64,000 bases of DNA from Diadophis punctatus similis (lineage: Eukaryota > Chordata > Lepidosauria > Squamata > Dipsadidae): assembly GCA_023053685.1 (NCBI GenBank), contig JALIGW010000145.1, positions 186,001 through 250,000 on the forward strand, read 5' to 3'. The notes below the pieces were generated by a model. It was not told the DNA's origin and searched no databases. It saw only the letters and a list, made by a program, of their open reading frames with translations. The translations under genes were made by a program, and so were the position numbers. Positions 48,979 through 63,900 of this stretch are shown here, in pieces (position 1 is the first letter of the stretch; every line of letters begins with the position of its first letter).

Positions 48979-51900
48979 CTCAATACAGCCAAAAAACATG
49001 ACTTTTGACAAACACCTCAGAAATGAAAATGAAACACATATTCCTGTTCCCCACAGGCTGGAAAGCCGAATTCTCGCTTGATTTTTGATTCCGAGCTTTC
49101 CCTGAAGAGAAAGCCCAATGTCTAACACGGAATTCGCCTTAGTTCTCAATTCAGCCCAAAAACATCACTTTTGACAAACACCTCAGAAATGAAAATGAAA
49201 CACATATTCCTGTTCCCCACAGGCTGGAAAGCCAAATTCTCACTTGATTTTTGATTCCGACCTTTCCCTGAAGAGCTAGCCCAAAGTCTAACACAGCATT
49301 CGCCTTAGGACTCAATACAGCCAAAAAACATGACTTTTGACAAACACCTCAGAAATGAAAACGAAACACATATTCCTGTTCCCCACAGGCTGGTAAGCCG
49401 AATTCTCGCTTGATTTTCGATTCCGAGCCTACCCTGAAGAGCTAGCCCAAAGTCTAACACAGCATTCGCCTTAGGACTCAATACAGCCAAAAAACATGAC
49501 TTTTGACAAACACCTCAGAAATGAAAATGAAACACATAATCCTGTTCCCCACAGGCTGGAAAGCCGAATTCTCGCTTGATTTTTGATTCCGACCTTTCCC
49601 TGAAGAGCTAGCCCAAAGTCTAACACAGCATTCGCCTTAGGATTCAATTGAATCCAAAAACATCACTTTTGACAAACACCTCAGAAATGAAAAAGAAACA
49701 CATATTCCTGTTCCCCACGTGCTGGAAAGCCGAATTCTCGCTTGATTTTCGATTCCGAGCCTACCCTGAAGAGCTAGCCCAAAGTCTAACACAGCATTCG
49801 CCTTAGGACTCAATACAGCCAAAAAACATGACTTTTGACAAACACCTCAGAAATGAAAAAGAAACACATATTCCTGTTCCCCACAGGCTGGAAAGCCAAA
49901 TTCTCGCTTGATTTTCGATTCCGAGCCTACCCTGAAGAGCTAGCCGAAAGTCTAACACAGCATTCGCCTTAGGATTCAATTCAGCCCAAAAATATCACTT
50001 TTGACAAACACCTCAGAAATGAAAAAGAAACACATATTCCTGTTCCCCACGGGCTGGAAAGCCGAATTCTCGCTTGAATTTTGATTCCGAGCCTACCCTG
50101 AAGAGCTAGCCCAAGGTCTAACACAGCATTCGGCTTATTTCTCAATTCAGCCCAAAAACATCACTTTTGACAAACACCTCAGAAATGAAAATGAAACACA
50201 TATTCCTGTTCCCCACAGGCTGGAAAGCTGAATTCTCGCTTTATTTTCGATTCCGAGCCTACCCTGAAGAGCTAGCCCAAAGTCTAACACAGCATTCGCC
50301 TTAGGATTCAATTCAGTCCAAAAACATCACTTTTGACAAACACCTCAGAAATGAAAATGAAACACATATTCCTGTTCCCCACAGGCTGGAAAGCCGAATT
50401 CTCGCTTGATTTTTGATTCCGACCTTTCCCTGAAGAGCTAGCCCAATGTCTAACACGGAATTCGCCTTAGTTCTCAATTCAGACAAAAAACATCACTTTT
50501 GACAAACACATCAGAAATGAAAAAGAAACACATATTCCTGTTCCCCACGTGCTGGAAAGCCGAATTCTCGCTTGAATTTTGATTCCGAGCCTACCCTGAA
50601 GAGCTAGCCCAAAGTCTAACACAGCATTCGCCTTAGGACTCAATACAGCCAAAAAACATGACTTTTGACAAACACCTCAGAAATGAAAAAGAAAGACATA
50701 TTCCTGTTCCCCACGTGCTGGAAAGCCAAATTCTCGCTTGATTTTCGATTCCGAGCCTACCCTGAAGAGCTAGCCGAAAGTCTAACACAGCATTCGCCTT
50801 AGGATTCAATTCAGCCCAAAAATATCACTTTTGACAAACACCTCAGAAATGAAAAAGAAACACATATTCCTGTTCCCCACGGGCTGGAAAGCCGAATTCT
50901 CGCTTGAATTTTGATTCCAAGCCTACCCTGAAGAGCTAGCCCAAGGTCTAACACAGCATTCGGCTTATTTCTCAATTCAGCCCAAAAACATCACTTTTGA
51001 CAAACACCTCAGAAATGAAAATGAAACACATATTCCTGTTCCCCACAGGCTGGAAAGCTGAATTCTCGCTTTATTTTCGATTCCGAGCCTACCCTGAAGA
51101 GCTAGCCCAAAGTCTAACACAGCATTCGCCTTAGGATTCAATTCAGTCCAAAAACATCACTTTTGACAAACACCTCAGAAATGAAAATGAAACACATATT
51201 CCTGTTCCCCACAGGCTGGAAAGCCGAATTCTCGCTTGATTTTTGATTCCGACCTTTCCCTGAAGAGCTAGCCCAATGTCTAACACGGAATTCGCCTTAG
51301 TTCTCAATTCAGACAAAAAACATCACTTTTGACAAACACATCAGAAATGAAAAAGAAACACATATTCCTGTTCCCCACGTGCTGGAAAGCCGAATTCTCG
51401 CTTGAATTTTGATTCCGAGCCTACCCTGAAGAGCTAGCCCAAAGTCTAACACAGCATTCGCCTTAGGATTCAATTCAGTCCAAAAACATCACTTTTGACA
51501 AACACCTCAGAAATGAAAATGAAACACATATTCCTGTTCCCCACAGGCTGGAAAGCCGAATTCTCGCTTGATTTTTGATTCCGACCTTTCCCTGAAGAGC
51601 TAGCCCAATGTCTAACACGGAATTCGCCTTAGTTCTCAATTCAGACAAAAAACATCACTTTTGACAAACACATCAGAAATGAAAAAGAAACACATATTCC
51701 TGTTCCCCACGTGCTGGAAAGCCGAATTCTCGCTTGAATTTTGATTCCGAGCCTACCCTGAAGAGCTAGCCCAAAGTCTAACACAGCATTCGCCTTAGGA
51801 CTCAATACAGCCAAAAAACATGACTTTTGACAAACACCTCAGAAATGAATATGAAACACATATTCCTGTTCCCCACAGGCTGGAAAGCTGAATTCTCGCT

Positions 51901-52233
51901 TTATTTTCGATTCCGAGCCTACCCTGAAGAGCTAGCCCAAAGTCTAACACAGCATTCGCCTTAGGATTCAATTCAGTCCAAAAACATCACTTTTGACAAA
52001 CACCTCAGAAATGAAAATGAAACTCATATTCCTGTTCCCCACAGGCTGGAAAGCCGAATTCTCGCTTGATTTTTGATTCCGACCTTTCCATGAAGAGCTA
52101 GCCCAAGGTCTAACACAGCATTCGCCTTATTTCTCAATTCAGCCCAAAAACATCACTTTTGACAAACACCTCAGAAATGAAAAAGAAACACATATTCCTG
52201 TTCCCCATGGGCTGGAAAGCCGAATTCTCGCTT
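47393..52233. repeat. 4.8-kb segmental duplication, copy at 53701-58541
   Basis: Both copies follow the same monomer order at a constant offset of 6,308 bp (38 monomers). They include the CATAATCC mark (49537, 55845), the CAATTGAATCC palindrome (49640, 55948), GAATATG (51848, 58156) and AACTCATATT (52022, 58330). Left flanks differ before 53701. Right flanks differ after the CATGGGCTGG monomer: 52233 continues as TTTTTGATTCCGAGCTTTCC, the other copy as TTTTCGATTCC. Confidence 0.82.
49640..49655. repeat. 16-bp perfect palindrome in satellite
   Basis: GGATTCAATTGAATCC is its own reverse complement. It arises from the commoner GGATTCAATTCAATCC by one C to G change. The only other copy is at 55948-55963, carried by the 6,308-bp duplication. 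No function is implied. Confidence 0.8.
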
Positions 52234-55200
52234 GATTTTTGATTCCGAGCTTTCCCTGAAGAGAAAGCCCAATGTCTAACACGGAATTCGCCTTAGTTCT
52301 CAATTCAGCCCAAAAACATCACTTTTGACAAACACCTCAGAAATGAAAATGAAACACATATTCCTGTTCCCCACAGGCTGGAAAGCCAAATTCTCACTTG
52401 ATTTTTGATTCCGACCTTTCCCTGAAGAGCTAGCCCAAAGTCTAACACAGCATTCGCCTTAGGACTCAATACAGCCAAAAAACATGACTTTTGACAAACA
52501 CCTCAGAAATGAAAACGAAACACATATTCCTGTTCCCCACAGGCTGGTAAGCTGAATTCTCGCTTGATTTTCGATTCCGAGCCTACCCTGAAGAGCTAGC
52601 CCAAAGTCTAACACAGCATTCGCCTTAGGACTCAATACAGCCAAAAAACATGACTTTTGACAAACACCTCAGAAATGAAAAAGAAAGACATATTCCTGTT
52701 CCCCACGTGCTGGAAAGCCAAATTCTCGCTTGATTTTCGATTCCGAGCCTACCCTGAAGAGCTAGCCGAAAGTCTAACACAGCATTCGCCTTAGGATTCA
52801 ATTCAGCCCAAAAATATCACTTTTGACAAACACCTCAGAAATGAAAAAGAAACACATATTCCTGTTCCCCACGGGCTGGAAAGCCGAATTCTCGCTTGAA
52901 TTTTGATTCCGAGCCTACCCTGAAGAGCTAGCCCAAGGTCTAACACAGCATTCGGCTTATTTCTCAATTCAGCCCAAAAACATCACTTTTGACAAACACC
53001 TCAGAAATGAAAATGAAACACATATTCCTGTTCCCCACAGGCTGGAAAGCTGAATTCTCGCTTTATTTTCGATTCCGAGCCTACCCTGAAGAGCTAGCCC
53101 AAAGTCTAACACAGCATTCGCCTTAGGATTCAATTCAGTCCAAAAACATCACTTTTGACAAACACCTCAGAAATGAAAATGAAACACATATTCCTGTTCC
53201 CCACAGGCTGGAAAGCCGAATTCTCGCTTGATTTTTGATTCCGACCTTTCCCTGAAGAGCTAGCCCAATGTCTAACACGGAATTCGCCTTAGTTCTCAAT
53301 TCAGACAAAAAACATCACTTTTGACAAACACATCAGAAATGAAAAAGAAACACATATTCCTGTTCCCCACGTGCTGGAAAGCCGAATTCTCGCTTGAATT
53401 TTGATTCCGAGCCTACCCTGAAGAGCTAGCCCAAAGTCTAACACAGCATTCGCCTTAGGATTCAATTCAGTCCAAAAACATCACTTTTGACAAACACCTC
53501 AGAAATGAAAATGAAACACATATTCCTGTTCCCCACAGGCTGGAAAGCCGAATTCTCTCTTGATTTTTGATTCCAACCTTTCCCTGAAGAGCTAGCCCAA
53601 TGTCTAACACGGAATTCGCCTTAGTTCTCAATTCAGCCAAAAAACATCACTTTTGACAAACACATCAGAAATGAAAAAGAAAGACATATTCCTGTTCCCC
53701 ACAGGCTGGAAAGCCAAATTCTCACTTGATTTTTGATTCCGACCTTTCCCTGAAGAGCTAGCCCAAAGTCTAACACAGCATTCGCCTTAGGACTCAATAC
53801 AGCCAAAAAACATGACTTTTGACAAACACCTCAGAAATGAAAACGAAACACATATTCCTGTTCCCCACAGGCTGGTAAGCTGAATTCTCGCTTGATTTTC
53901 GATTCCGAGCCTACCCTGAAGAGCTAGCCCAAAGTCTAACACAGCATTCGCCTTAGGACTCAATACAGCCAAAAAACATGACTTTTGACAAACACCTCAG
54001 AAATGAAAAAGAAAGACATATTCCTGTTCCCCACGTGCTGGAAAGCCAAATTCTCGCTTGATTTTCGATTCCGAGCCTACCCTGAAGAGCTAGCCGAAAG
54101 TCTAACACAGCATTCGCCTTAGGATTCAATTCAGCCCAAAAATATCACTTTTGACAAACACCTCAGAAATGAAAAAGAAACACATATTCCTGTTCCCCAC
54201 GGGCTGGAAAGCCGAATTCTCGCTTGAATTTTGATTCCGAGCCTACCCTGAAGAGCTAGCCCAAGGTCTAACACAGCATTCGGCTTATTTCTCAATTCAG
54301 CCCAAAAACATCACTTTTGACAAACACCTCAGAAATGAAAATGAAACACATATTCCTGTTCCCCACAGGCTGGAAAGCTGAATTCTCGCTTTATTTTCGA
54401 TTCCGAGCCTACCCTGAAGAGCTAGCCCAAAGTCTAACACAGCATTCGCCTTAGGATTCAATTCAGTCCAAAAACATCACTTTTGACAAACACCTCAGAA
54501 ATGAAAATGAAACACATATTCCTGTTCCCCACAGGCTGGAAAGCCGAATTCTCGCTTGATTTTTGATTCCGACCTTTCCCTGAAGAGCTAGCCCAATGTC
54601 TAACACGGAATTCGCCTTAGTTCTCAATTCAGACAAAAAACATCACTTTTGACAAACACATCAGAAATGAAAAAGAAACACATATTCCTGTTCCCCACGT
54701 GCTGGAAAGCCGAATTCTCGCTTGAATTTTGATTCCGAGCCTACCCTGAAGAGCTAGCCCAAAGTCTAACACAGCATTCGCCTTAGGATTCAATTCAGTC
54801 CAAAAACATCACTTTTGACAAACACCTCAGAAATGAAAATGAAACACATATTCCTGTTCCCCACAGGCTGGAAAGCCGAATTCTCTCTTGATTTTTGATT
54901 CCAACCTTTCCCTGAAGAGCTAGCCCAATGTCTAACACGGAATTCGCCTTAGTTCTCAATTCAGCCAAAAAACATCACTTTTGACAAACACATCAGAAAT
55001 GAAAAAGAAAGACATATTCCTGTTCCCCACGGGCTGGAAAGCCAAATTCTCGCTTGATTTTCGATTCCGAGCCTACCCTGAAGAGCTAGCCGAAAGTCTA
55101 ACACAGCATTCGCCTTAGGATTCAATTCAGTCCAAAAACATCACTTTTGACAAACACCTCAGAAATGAAAAAGAAACACATATTCCTGTTCCCCACGTGC

Positions 55201-58200
55201 TCGAAAGCCGAATTCTCGCTTGAATTTTGATTCCGAGCCTACCCTGAAGAGCTAGCCCAAAGTCTAACACAACATTCGCCTTAGGACTCAATACAGCCAA
55301 AAAACATGACTTTTGACAAACACCTCAGAAATGAAAATGAAACACATATTCCTGTTCCCCACAGGCTGGAAAGCCGAATTCTCGCTTGATTTTTGATTCC
55401 GAGCTTTCCCTGAAGAGAAAGCCCAATGTCTAACACGGAATTCGCCTTAGTTCTCAATTCAGCCCAAAAACATCACTTTTGACAAACACCTCAGAAATGA
55501 AAATGAAACACATATTCCTGTTCCCCACAGGCTGGAAAGCCAAATTCTCACTTGATTTTTGATTCCGACCTTTCCCTGAAGAGCTAGCCCAAAGTCTAAC
55601 ACAGCATTCGCCTTAGGACTCAATACAGCCAAAAAACATGACTTTTGACAAACACCTCAGAAATGAAAAAGAAACACATATTCCTGTTCCCCACAGGCTG
55701 GTAAGCCGAATTCTCGCTTGATTTTCGATTCCGAGCCTACCCTGAAGAGCTAGCCCAAAGTCTAACACAGCATTCGCCTTAGGACTCAATACAGCCAAAA
55801 AACATGACTTTTGACAAACACCTCAGAAATGAAAATGAAACACATAATCCTGTTCCCCACAGGCTGGAAAGCCGAATTCTCGCTTGATTTTTGATTCCGA
55901 CCTTTCCCTGAAGAGCTAGCCCAAAGTCTAACACAGCATTCGCCTTAGGATTCAATTGAATCCAAAAACATCACTTTTGACAAACACCTCAGAAATGAAA
56001 AAGAAACACATATTCCTGTTCCCCACGTGCTGGAAAGCCGAATTCTCGCTTGATTTTCGATTCCGAGCCTACCCTGAAGAGCTAGCCCAAAGTCTAACAC
56101 AGCATTCGCCTTAGGACTCAATACAGCCAAAAAACATGACTTTTGACAAACACCTCAGAAATGAAAAAGAAACACATATTCCTGTTCCCCACAGGCTGGA
56201 AAGCCAAATTCTCGCTTGATTTTCGATTCCGAGCCTACCCTGAAGAGCTAGCCGAAAGTCTAACACAGCATTCGCCTTAGGATTCAATTCAGCCCAAAAA
56301 TATCACTTTTGACAAACACCTCAGAAATGAAAAAGAAACACATATTCCTGTTCCCCACGGGCTGGAAAGCCGAATTCTCGCTTGAATTTTGATTCCGAGC
56401 CTACCCTGAAGAGCTAGCCCAAGGTCTAACACAGCATTCGGCTTATTTCTCAATTCAGCCCAAAAACATCACTTTTGACAAACACCTCAGAAATGAAAAT
56501 GAAACACATATTCCTGTTCCCCACAGGCTGGAAAGCTGAATTCTCGCTTTATTTTCGATTCCGAGCCTACCCTGAAGAGCTAGCCCAAAGTCTAACACAG
56601 CATTCGCCTTAGGATTCAATTCAGTCCAAAAACATCACTTTTGACAAACACCTCAGAAATGAAAATGAAACACATATTCCTGTTCCCCACAGGCTGGAAA
56701 GCCGAATTCTCGCTTGATTTTTGATTCCGACCTTTCCCTGAAGAGCTAGCCCAATGTCTAACACGGAATTCGCCTTAGTTCTCAATTCAGACAAAAAACA
56801 TCACTTTTGACAAACACATCAGAAATGAAAAAGAAACACATATTCCTGTTCCCCACGTGCTGGAAAGCCGAATTCTCGCTTGAATTTTGATTCCGAGCCT
56901 ACCCTGAAGAGCTAGCCCAAAGTCTAACACAGCATTCGCCTTAGGACTCAATACAGCCAAAAAACATGACTTTTGACAAACACCTCAGAAATGAAAAAGA
57001 AAGACATATTCCTGTTCCCCACGTGCTGGAAAGCCAAATTCTCGCTTGATTTTCGATTCCGAGCCTACCCTGAAGAGCTAGCCGAAAGTCTAACACAGCA
57101 TTCGCCTTAGGATTCAATTCAGCCCAAAAATATCACTTTTGACAAACACCTCAGAAATGAAAAAGAAACACATATTCCTGTTCCCCACGGGCTGGAAAGC
57201 CGAATTCTCGCTTGAATTTTGATTCCAAGCCTACCCTGAAGAGCTAGCCCAAGGTCTAACACAGCATTCGGCTTATTTCTCAATTCAGCCCAAAAACATC
57301 ACTTTTGACAAACACCTCAGAAATGAAAATGAAACACATATTCCTGTTCCCCACAGGCTGGAAAGCTGAATTCTCGCTTTATTTTCGATTCCGAGCCTAC
57401 CCTGAAGAGCTAGCCCAAAGTCTAACACAGCATTCGCCTTAGGATTCAATTCAGTCCAAAAACATCACTTTTGACAAACACCTCAGAAATGAAAATGAAA
57501 CACATATTCCTGTTCCCCACAGGCTGGAAAGCCGAATTCTCGCTTGATTTTTGATTCCGACCTTTCCCTGAAGAGCTAGCCCAATGTCTAACACGGAATT
57601 CGCCTTAGTTCTCAATTCAGACAAAAAACATCACTTTTGACAAACACATCAGAAATGAAAAAGAAACACATATTCCTGTTCCCCACGTGCTGGAAAGCCG
57701 AATTCTCGCTTGAATTTTGATTCCGAGCCTACCCTGAAGAGCTAGCCCAAAGTCTAACACAGCATTCGCCTTAGGATTCAATTCAGTCCAAAAACATCAC
57801 TTTTGACAAACACCTCAGAAATGAAAATGAAACACATATTCCTGTTCCCCACAGGCTGGAAAGCCGAATTCTCGCTTGATTTTTGATTCCGACCTTTCCC
57901 TGAAGAGCTAGCCCAATGTCTAACACGGAATTCGCCTTAGTTCTCAATTCAGACAAAAAACATCACTTTTGACAAACACATCAGAAATGAAAAAGAAACA
58001 CATATTCCTGTTCCCCACGTGCTGGAAAGCCGAATTCTCGCTTGAATTTTGATTCCGAGCCTACCCTGAAGAGCTAGCCCAAAGTCTAACACAGCATTCG
58101 CCTTAGGACTCAATACAGCCAAAAAACATGACTTTTGACAAACACCTCAGAAATGAATATGAAACACATATTCCTGTTCCCCACAGGCTGGAAAGCTGAA

Positions 58201-60919
58201 TTCTCGCTTTATTTTCGATTCCGAGCCTACCCTGAAGAGCTAGCCCAAAGTCTAACACAGCATTCGCCTTAGGATTCAATTCAGTCCAAAAACATCACTT
58301 TTGACAAACACCTCAGAAATGAAAATGAAACTCATATTCCTGTTCCCCACAGGCTGGAAAGCCGAATTCTCGCTTGATTTTTGATTCCGACCTTTCCATG
58401 AAGAGCTAGCCCAAGGTCTAACACAGCATTCGCCTTATTTCTCAATTCAGCCCAAAAACATCACTTTTGACAAACACCTCAGAAATGAAAAAGAAACACA
58501 TATTCCTGTTCCCCATGGGCTGGAAAGCCGAATTCTCGCTTGATTTTCGATTCCGAGCCTACCCTGAAGAGCTAGCCCAAAGTCTAACACAGCATTCGCC
58601 TTAGGATTCAATTCAGTCCAAAAACATCACTTTTGACAAACACCTCAGAAATGAAAAAGAAAGACATATTCCTGTTCCCCACGTGCTGGAAAGCCAAATT
58701 CTCGCTTGATTTTCGATTCCGAGCCTACCCTGAAGAGCTAGCCGAAAGTCTAACACAGCATTCGCCTTAGGATTCAATTCAGCCCAAAAACATCACTTTT
58801 GACAAACACCTCAGAAATGAAAAAGAAAGACATATTCCTGTTCCCCACGTGCTGGAAAGCCAAATTCTCGCTTGATTTTCGATTCCGAGCCTACCCTGAA
58901 GAGCTAGCCGAAAGTCTAACACAGCATTCGGCTTATTTCTCAATTCAGCCCAAAAACATCACTTTTGACAAACACCTCAGAAATGAAAATGAAACACATA
59001 TTCCTGTTCCCCACAGGCTGGAAAGCTGAATTCTCGCTTTATTTTCGATTCCGAGCCTACCCTGAAGAGCTAGCCCAAAGTCTAACACAGCATTCGCCTT
59101 AGGATTCAATTCAGCCCAAAAACATCACTTTTGACAAACACCTCAGAAATGAAAATGAAACACATATTCCTGTTCCCCACAGGCTGGAAAGCCGAATTCT
59201 CGCTTGATTTTTGATTCCGACCTTTCCCTGAAGAGCTAGCCCAATGTCTAACACGGAATTCGCCTTAGTTCTCAATTCAGACAAAAAACATCACTTTTGA
59301 CAAACACATCAGAAATGAAAAAGAAACACATATTCCTGTTCCCCACGTGCTGGAAAGCCGAATTCTCGCTTGAATTTTGATTCCGAGCCTACCCTGAAGA
59401 GCTAGCCCAAAGTCTAACACAGCATTCGCCTTAGGACTCAATACAGCCAAAAAACATGACTTTTGACAAACACCTCAGAAATGAAAATGAAACTCATATT
59501 CCTGTTCCCCACAGGCTGGAAAGCCGAATTCTCGCTTGATTTTTGATTCCGACCTTTCCATGAAGAGCTAGCCCAAGGTCTAACACAGCATTCGCCTTAT
59601 TTCTCAATTCAGCCCAAAAACATCACTTTTGACAAACACCTCAGAAATGAAAAAGAAACACATATTCCTGTTCCCCACGGGCTGGAAAGCCGAATTCTCG
59701 CTTGATTTTCGATTCCGAGCCTACCCTGAAGAGCTAGCCCAAAGTCTAACACAGCATTCGCCTTAGTTCTCAATTCAGCCAAAAAAATCACTTTTGACAA
59801 ACACATCAGAAATGAAAAAGAAAGACATATTCCTGTTCCCCACGTGCTGGAAAGCCAAATTCTCGCTTGATTTTCGATTCCGAGCCTACCCTGAAGAGCT
59901 AGCCGAAAGTCTAACACAGCATTCGCCTTAGGATTCAATTCAGCCCAAAAATATCACTTTTGACAAACACCTCAGAAATGAAAAAGAAACACATATTCCT
60001 GTTCCCCACGGGCTGGAAAGCCGAATTCTCGCTTGAATTTTGATTCCAAGCCTACCCTGAAGAGCTAGCCCAAGGTCTAACACAGCATTCGGCTTATTTC
60101 TCAATTCAGCCCAAAAACATCACTTTTGACAAACACCTCAGAAATGAAAATGAAACACATATTCCTGTTCCCCACAGGCTGGAAAGCTGAATTCTCGCTT
60201 TATTTTCGATTCCGAGCCTACCCTGAAGAGCTAGCCCAAAGTCTAACACAGCATTCGCCTTAGGATTCAATTCAGTCCAAAAACATCACTTTTGACAAAC
60301 ACCTCAGAAATGAAAATGAAACACATATTCCTGTTCCCCACAGGCTGGAAAGCCGAATTCTCGCTTGATTTTTGATTCCGACCTTTCCCTGAAGAGCTAG
60401 CCCAATGTCTAACACGGAATTCGCCTTAGTTCTCAATTCAGACAAAAAACATCACTTTTGACAAACACATCAGAAATGAAAAAGAAACACATATTCCTGT
60501 TCCCCACGTGCTGGAAAGCCGAATTCTCGCTTGAATTTTGATTCCGAGCCTACCCTGAAGAGCTAGCCCAAAGTCTAACACAGCATTCTCCTTAGGATTC
60601 AATTCAGTCCAAAAACATCACTTTTGACAAACACCTCAGAAATGAAAATGAAACACATATTCCTGTTCCCCACAGGCTGGAAAGCCGAATTCTCGCTTGA
60701 TTTTTGATTCCGACCTTTCCCTGAAGAGCTAGCCCAATGTCTAACACGGAATTCGCCTTAGTTCTCAATTCAGACAAAAAACATCACTTTTGACAAACAC
60801 ATCAGAAATGAAAAAGAAACACATATTCCTGTTCCCCACGTGCTGGAAAGCCGAATTCTCGCTTGAATTTTGATTCCGAGCCTACCCTGAAGAGCTAGCC
60901 CAAAGTCTAACACAGCATT

Positions 60920-63900
60920 CGCCTTAGGACTCAATACAGCCAAAAAACATGACTTTTGACAAACACCTCAGAAATGAATATGAAACACATATTCCTGTTC
61001 CCCACAGGCTGGAAAGCTGAATTCTCGCTTTATTTTCGATTCCGAGCCTACCCTGAAGAGCTAGCCCAAAGTATAACACAGCATTCGCCTTAGGATTCAA
61101 TTCAGTCCAAAAACATCACTTTTGACAAACACCTCAGAAATGAAAATGAAACTCATATTCCTGTTCCCCACAGGCTGGAAAGCCGAATTCTCGCTTGATT
61201 TTTGATTCCGACCTTTCCATGAAGAGCTAGCCCAAGGTCTAACACAGCATTCGCCTTATTTCTCAATTCAGCCCAAAAACATCACTTTTGACAAACACCT
61301 CAGAAATGAAAAAGAAACACATATTCCTGTTCCCCATGGGCTGGAAAGCCGAATTCTCGCTTGATTTTCGATTCCGAGCCTACCCTGAAGAGCTAGCCCA
61401 AAGTCTAACACAGCATTCGCCTTAGGACTCAATACAGCCAAAAAACATGACTTTTGACAAACACCTCAGAAATGAAAATTAAACACATATTCCTGTTCCC
61501 CACAGGCTGGAAAGCCGAATTCTCGCTTGATTTTTGATTCCGACCTTTCCATGAAGAGCTAGCCCAAGGTCTAACACAGCATTCGCCTTATTTCTCAATT
61601 CAGCCCAAAAACATCACTTTTGACAAACACCTCAGAAATGAAAAAGAAACACATATTCCTGTTCCCCACGGGCTGGAAAGCCAAATTCTCGCTTGATTTT
61701 CGATTCCGAGCCTACCCTGAAGAACTAGCCGAAAGTCTAACACAGCATTCGCCTTAGGATTCAATTCAGTCCAAAAACATCACTTTTGACAAACACCTCA
61801 GAAATGAAAAAGAAACACATATTCCTGTTCCCCACGTGCTGGAAAGCCGAATTCTCGCTTGAATTTTGATTCCGAGCCTACCCTGAAGAGCTAGCCCAAA
61901 GTCTAACACAGCATTCGCCTTAGGACTCAATACAGCCAAAAAACATGACTTTTGACAAACACCTCAGAAATGAAAATGAAACACATATTCCTGTTCCCCA
62001 CAGGCTGGAAAGCCGAATTCTCGCTTGATTTTTGATTCCGACCTTTCCCTGAAGAGCTAGCCCAAGGTCTAACACAGCATTCGCCTTAGGATTCAATTCA
62101 GCCCAAAAACATCACTTTTGACAAACACCTCAGAAATGAAAAAGAAACACATATTCCTGTTCCCCACGGGCTGGAAAGCCGAATTCTCGCTTGAATTTTG
62201 ATTCCGAGCCTACCCTGAAGAGTTAGCCCAAGGTCTAACACAGCATTCGCCTTATTTCTCAATTCAGCCCAAAAACATCACTTTTGACAAACACCTCAGA
62301 AATGAAAATGAAACACATATTCCTGTTCCCCACAGGCTGGAAAGCTGAATTCTCGCTTTATTTTCGATTCCGAGCCTACCCTGAAGAGCTAGCCCAAAGT
62401 CTAACACAGCATTCGCCATAAGATTCAATTCAGTCCAAAAACATCACTTTTGACAAACACCTCAGAAATGAAAATGAAACACATATTCCTGTTCCCCACA
62501 GGCTGGAAAGCCGAATTCTCGCTTGATTTTTGATTCCGACCTTTCCCTGAAGAGCTAGCCCAATGTCTAACACGGAATTCGCCTTGGTTCTCAATTCAGC
62601 CAAAAAACATGACTCTTGACAAACACCTCAGAAATGAAAATGAAAAACATATTCCTGTTCCCCACAGGCTGGAAAGCCGAATTCTTGCTTGATTTTTGAT
62701 TCCGACCTTTCCATGAAGAGCTAGCCCAAGGTCTAACACAGCATTCGCCTTATTTCTCAATTCAGCCCAAAAACATCACTTTTGACAAACACCTCAGAAA
62801 TGAAAAAGAAACACATATTCCTGTTCCCCACAGGCTGGAAAGCCTAATTCTCACTTTATTTTCGATTCCGAGCCTACCCTGAAGAGCTAGCCCAAAGTCT
62901 AACACAGCATTCGCCTTAGGATTCAATTCAGTCCAAAAACATCACTTTTGACAAACACCTCAGAAATGAAAATGAAACACATATTCCTGTTCCCCACAGG
63001 CTGGAAAGCCGAATTCTCTCTTGATTTTTGATTCCAACCTTTCCCTGAAGAGCTAGCCCAATGTCTAACACGGAATTCGCCTTAGTTCTCAATTCAGCCA
63101 AAAAACATCACTTTTGACAAACACATCAGAAATGAAAAAGAAACACATATTCCTGTTCCCCACGGGCTGGAAAGCCAAATTCTCGCTTGATTTTCGATTC
63201 CGAGCCTACCCTGAAGAGCTAGCCGAAAGTCTAACACAGCATTCGCCTTAGGATTCAATTCAGTCCAAAAACATCACTTTTGACAAACACCTCAGAAATG
63301 AAAAAGAAACACATATTCCTGTTCCCCACGTGCTGGAAAGCCGAATTCTCGCTTGAATTTTGATTCCGAGCCTACCCTGAAGAGCTAGCCCAAAGTCTAA
63401 CACAGCATTCGCCTTAGGACTCAATACAGCCAAAAAACATGACTTTTGACAAACACCTCAGAAATGAAAATGAAACACATATTCCTGTTCCCCACGTGCT
63501 GGAAAGCCGAATTCTCGCTTGAATTTTGATTCCGAGCCTACCCTGAAGAGCTAGCCCAAAGTCTAACACAGCATTCGCCTTAGGACTCAATACAGCCAAA
63601 AAACATGACTTTTGACAAACACCTCAGAAATGAATATGAAACACATATTCCTGTTCCCCACAGGCTGGAAAGCTGAATTCTCGCTTTATTTTCGATTCCG
63701 AGCCTACCCTGAAGAGCTAGCCCAAAGTATAACACAGCATTCGCCTTAGGATTCAATTCAGTCCAAAAACATCACTTTTGACAAACACCTCAGAAATGAA
63801 AATGAAACTCATATTCCTGTTCCCCACAGGCTGGAAAGCCGAATTCTCGCTTGATTTTTGATTCCGACCTTTCCATGAAGAGCTAGCCCAAGGTCTAACA

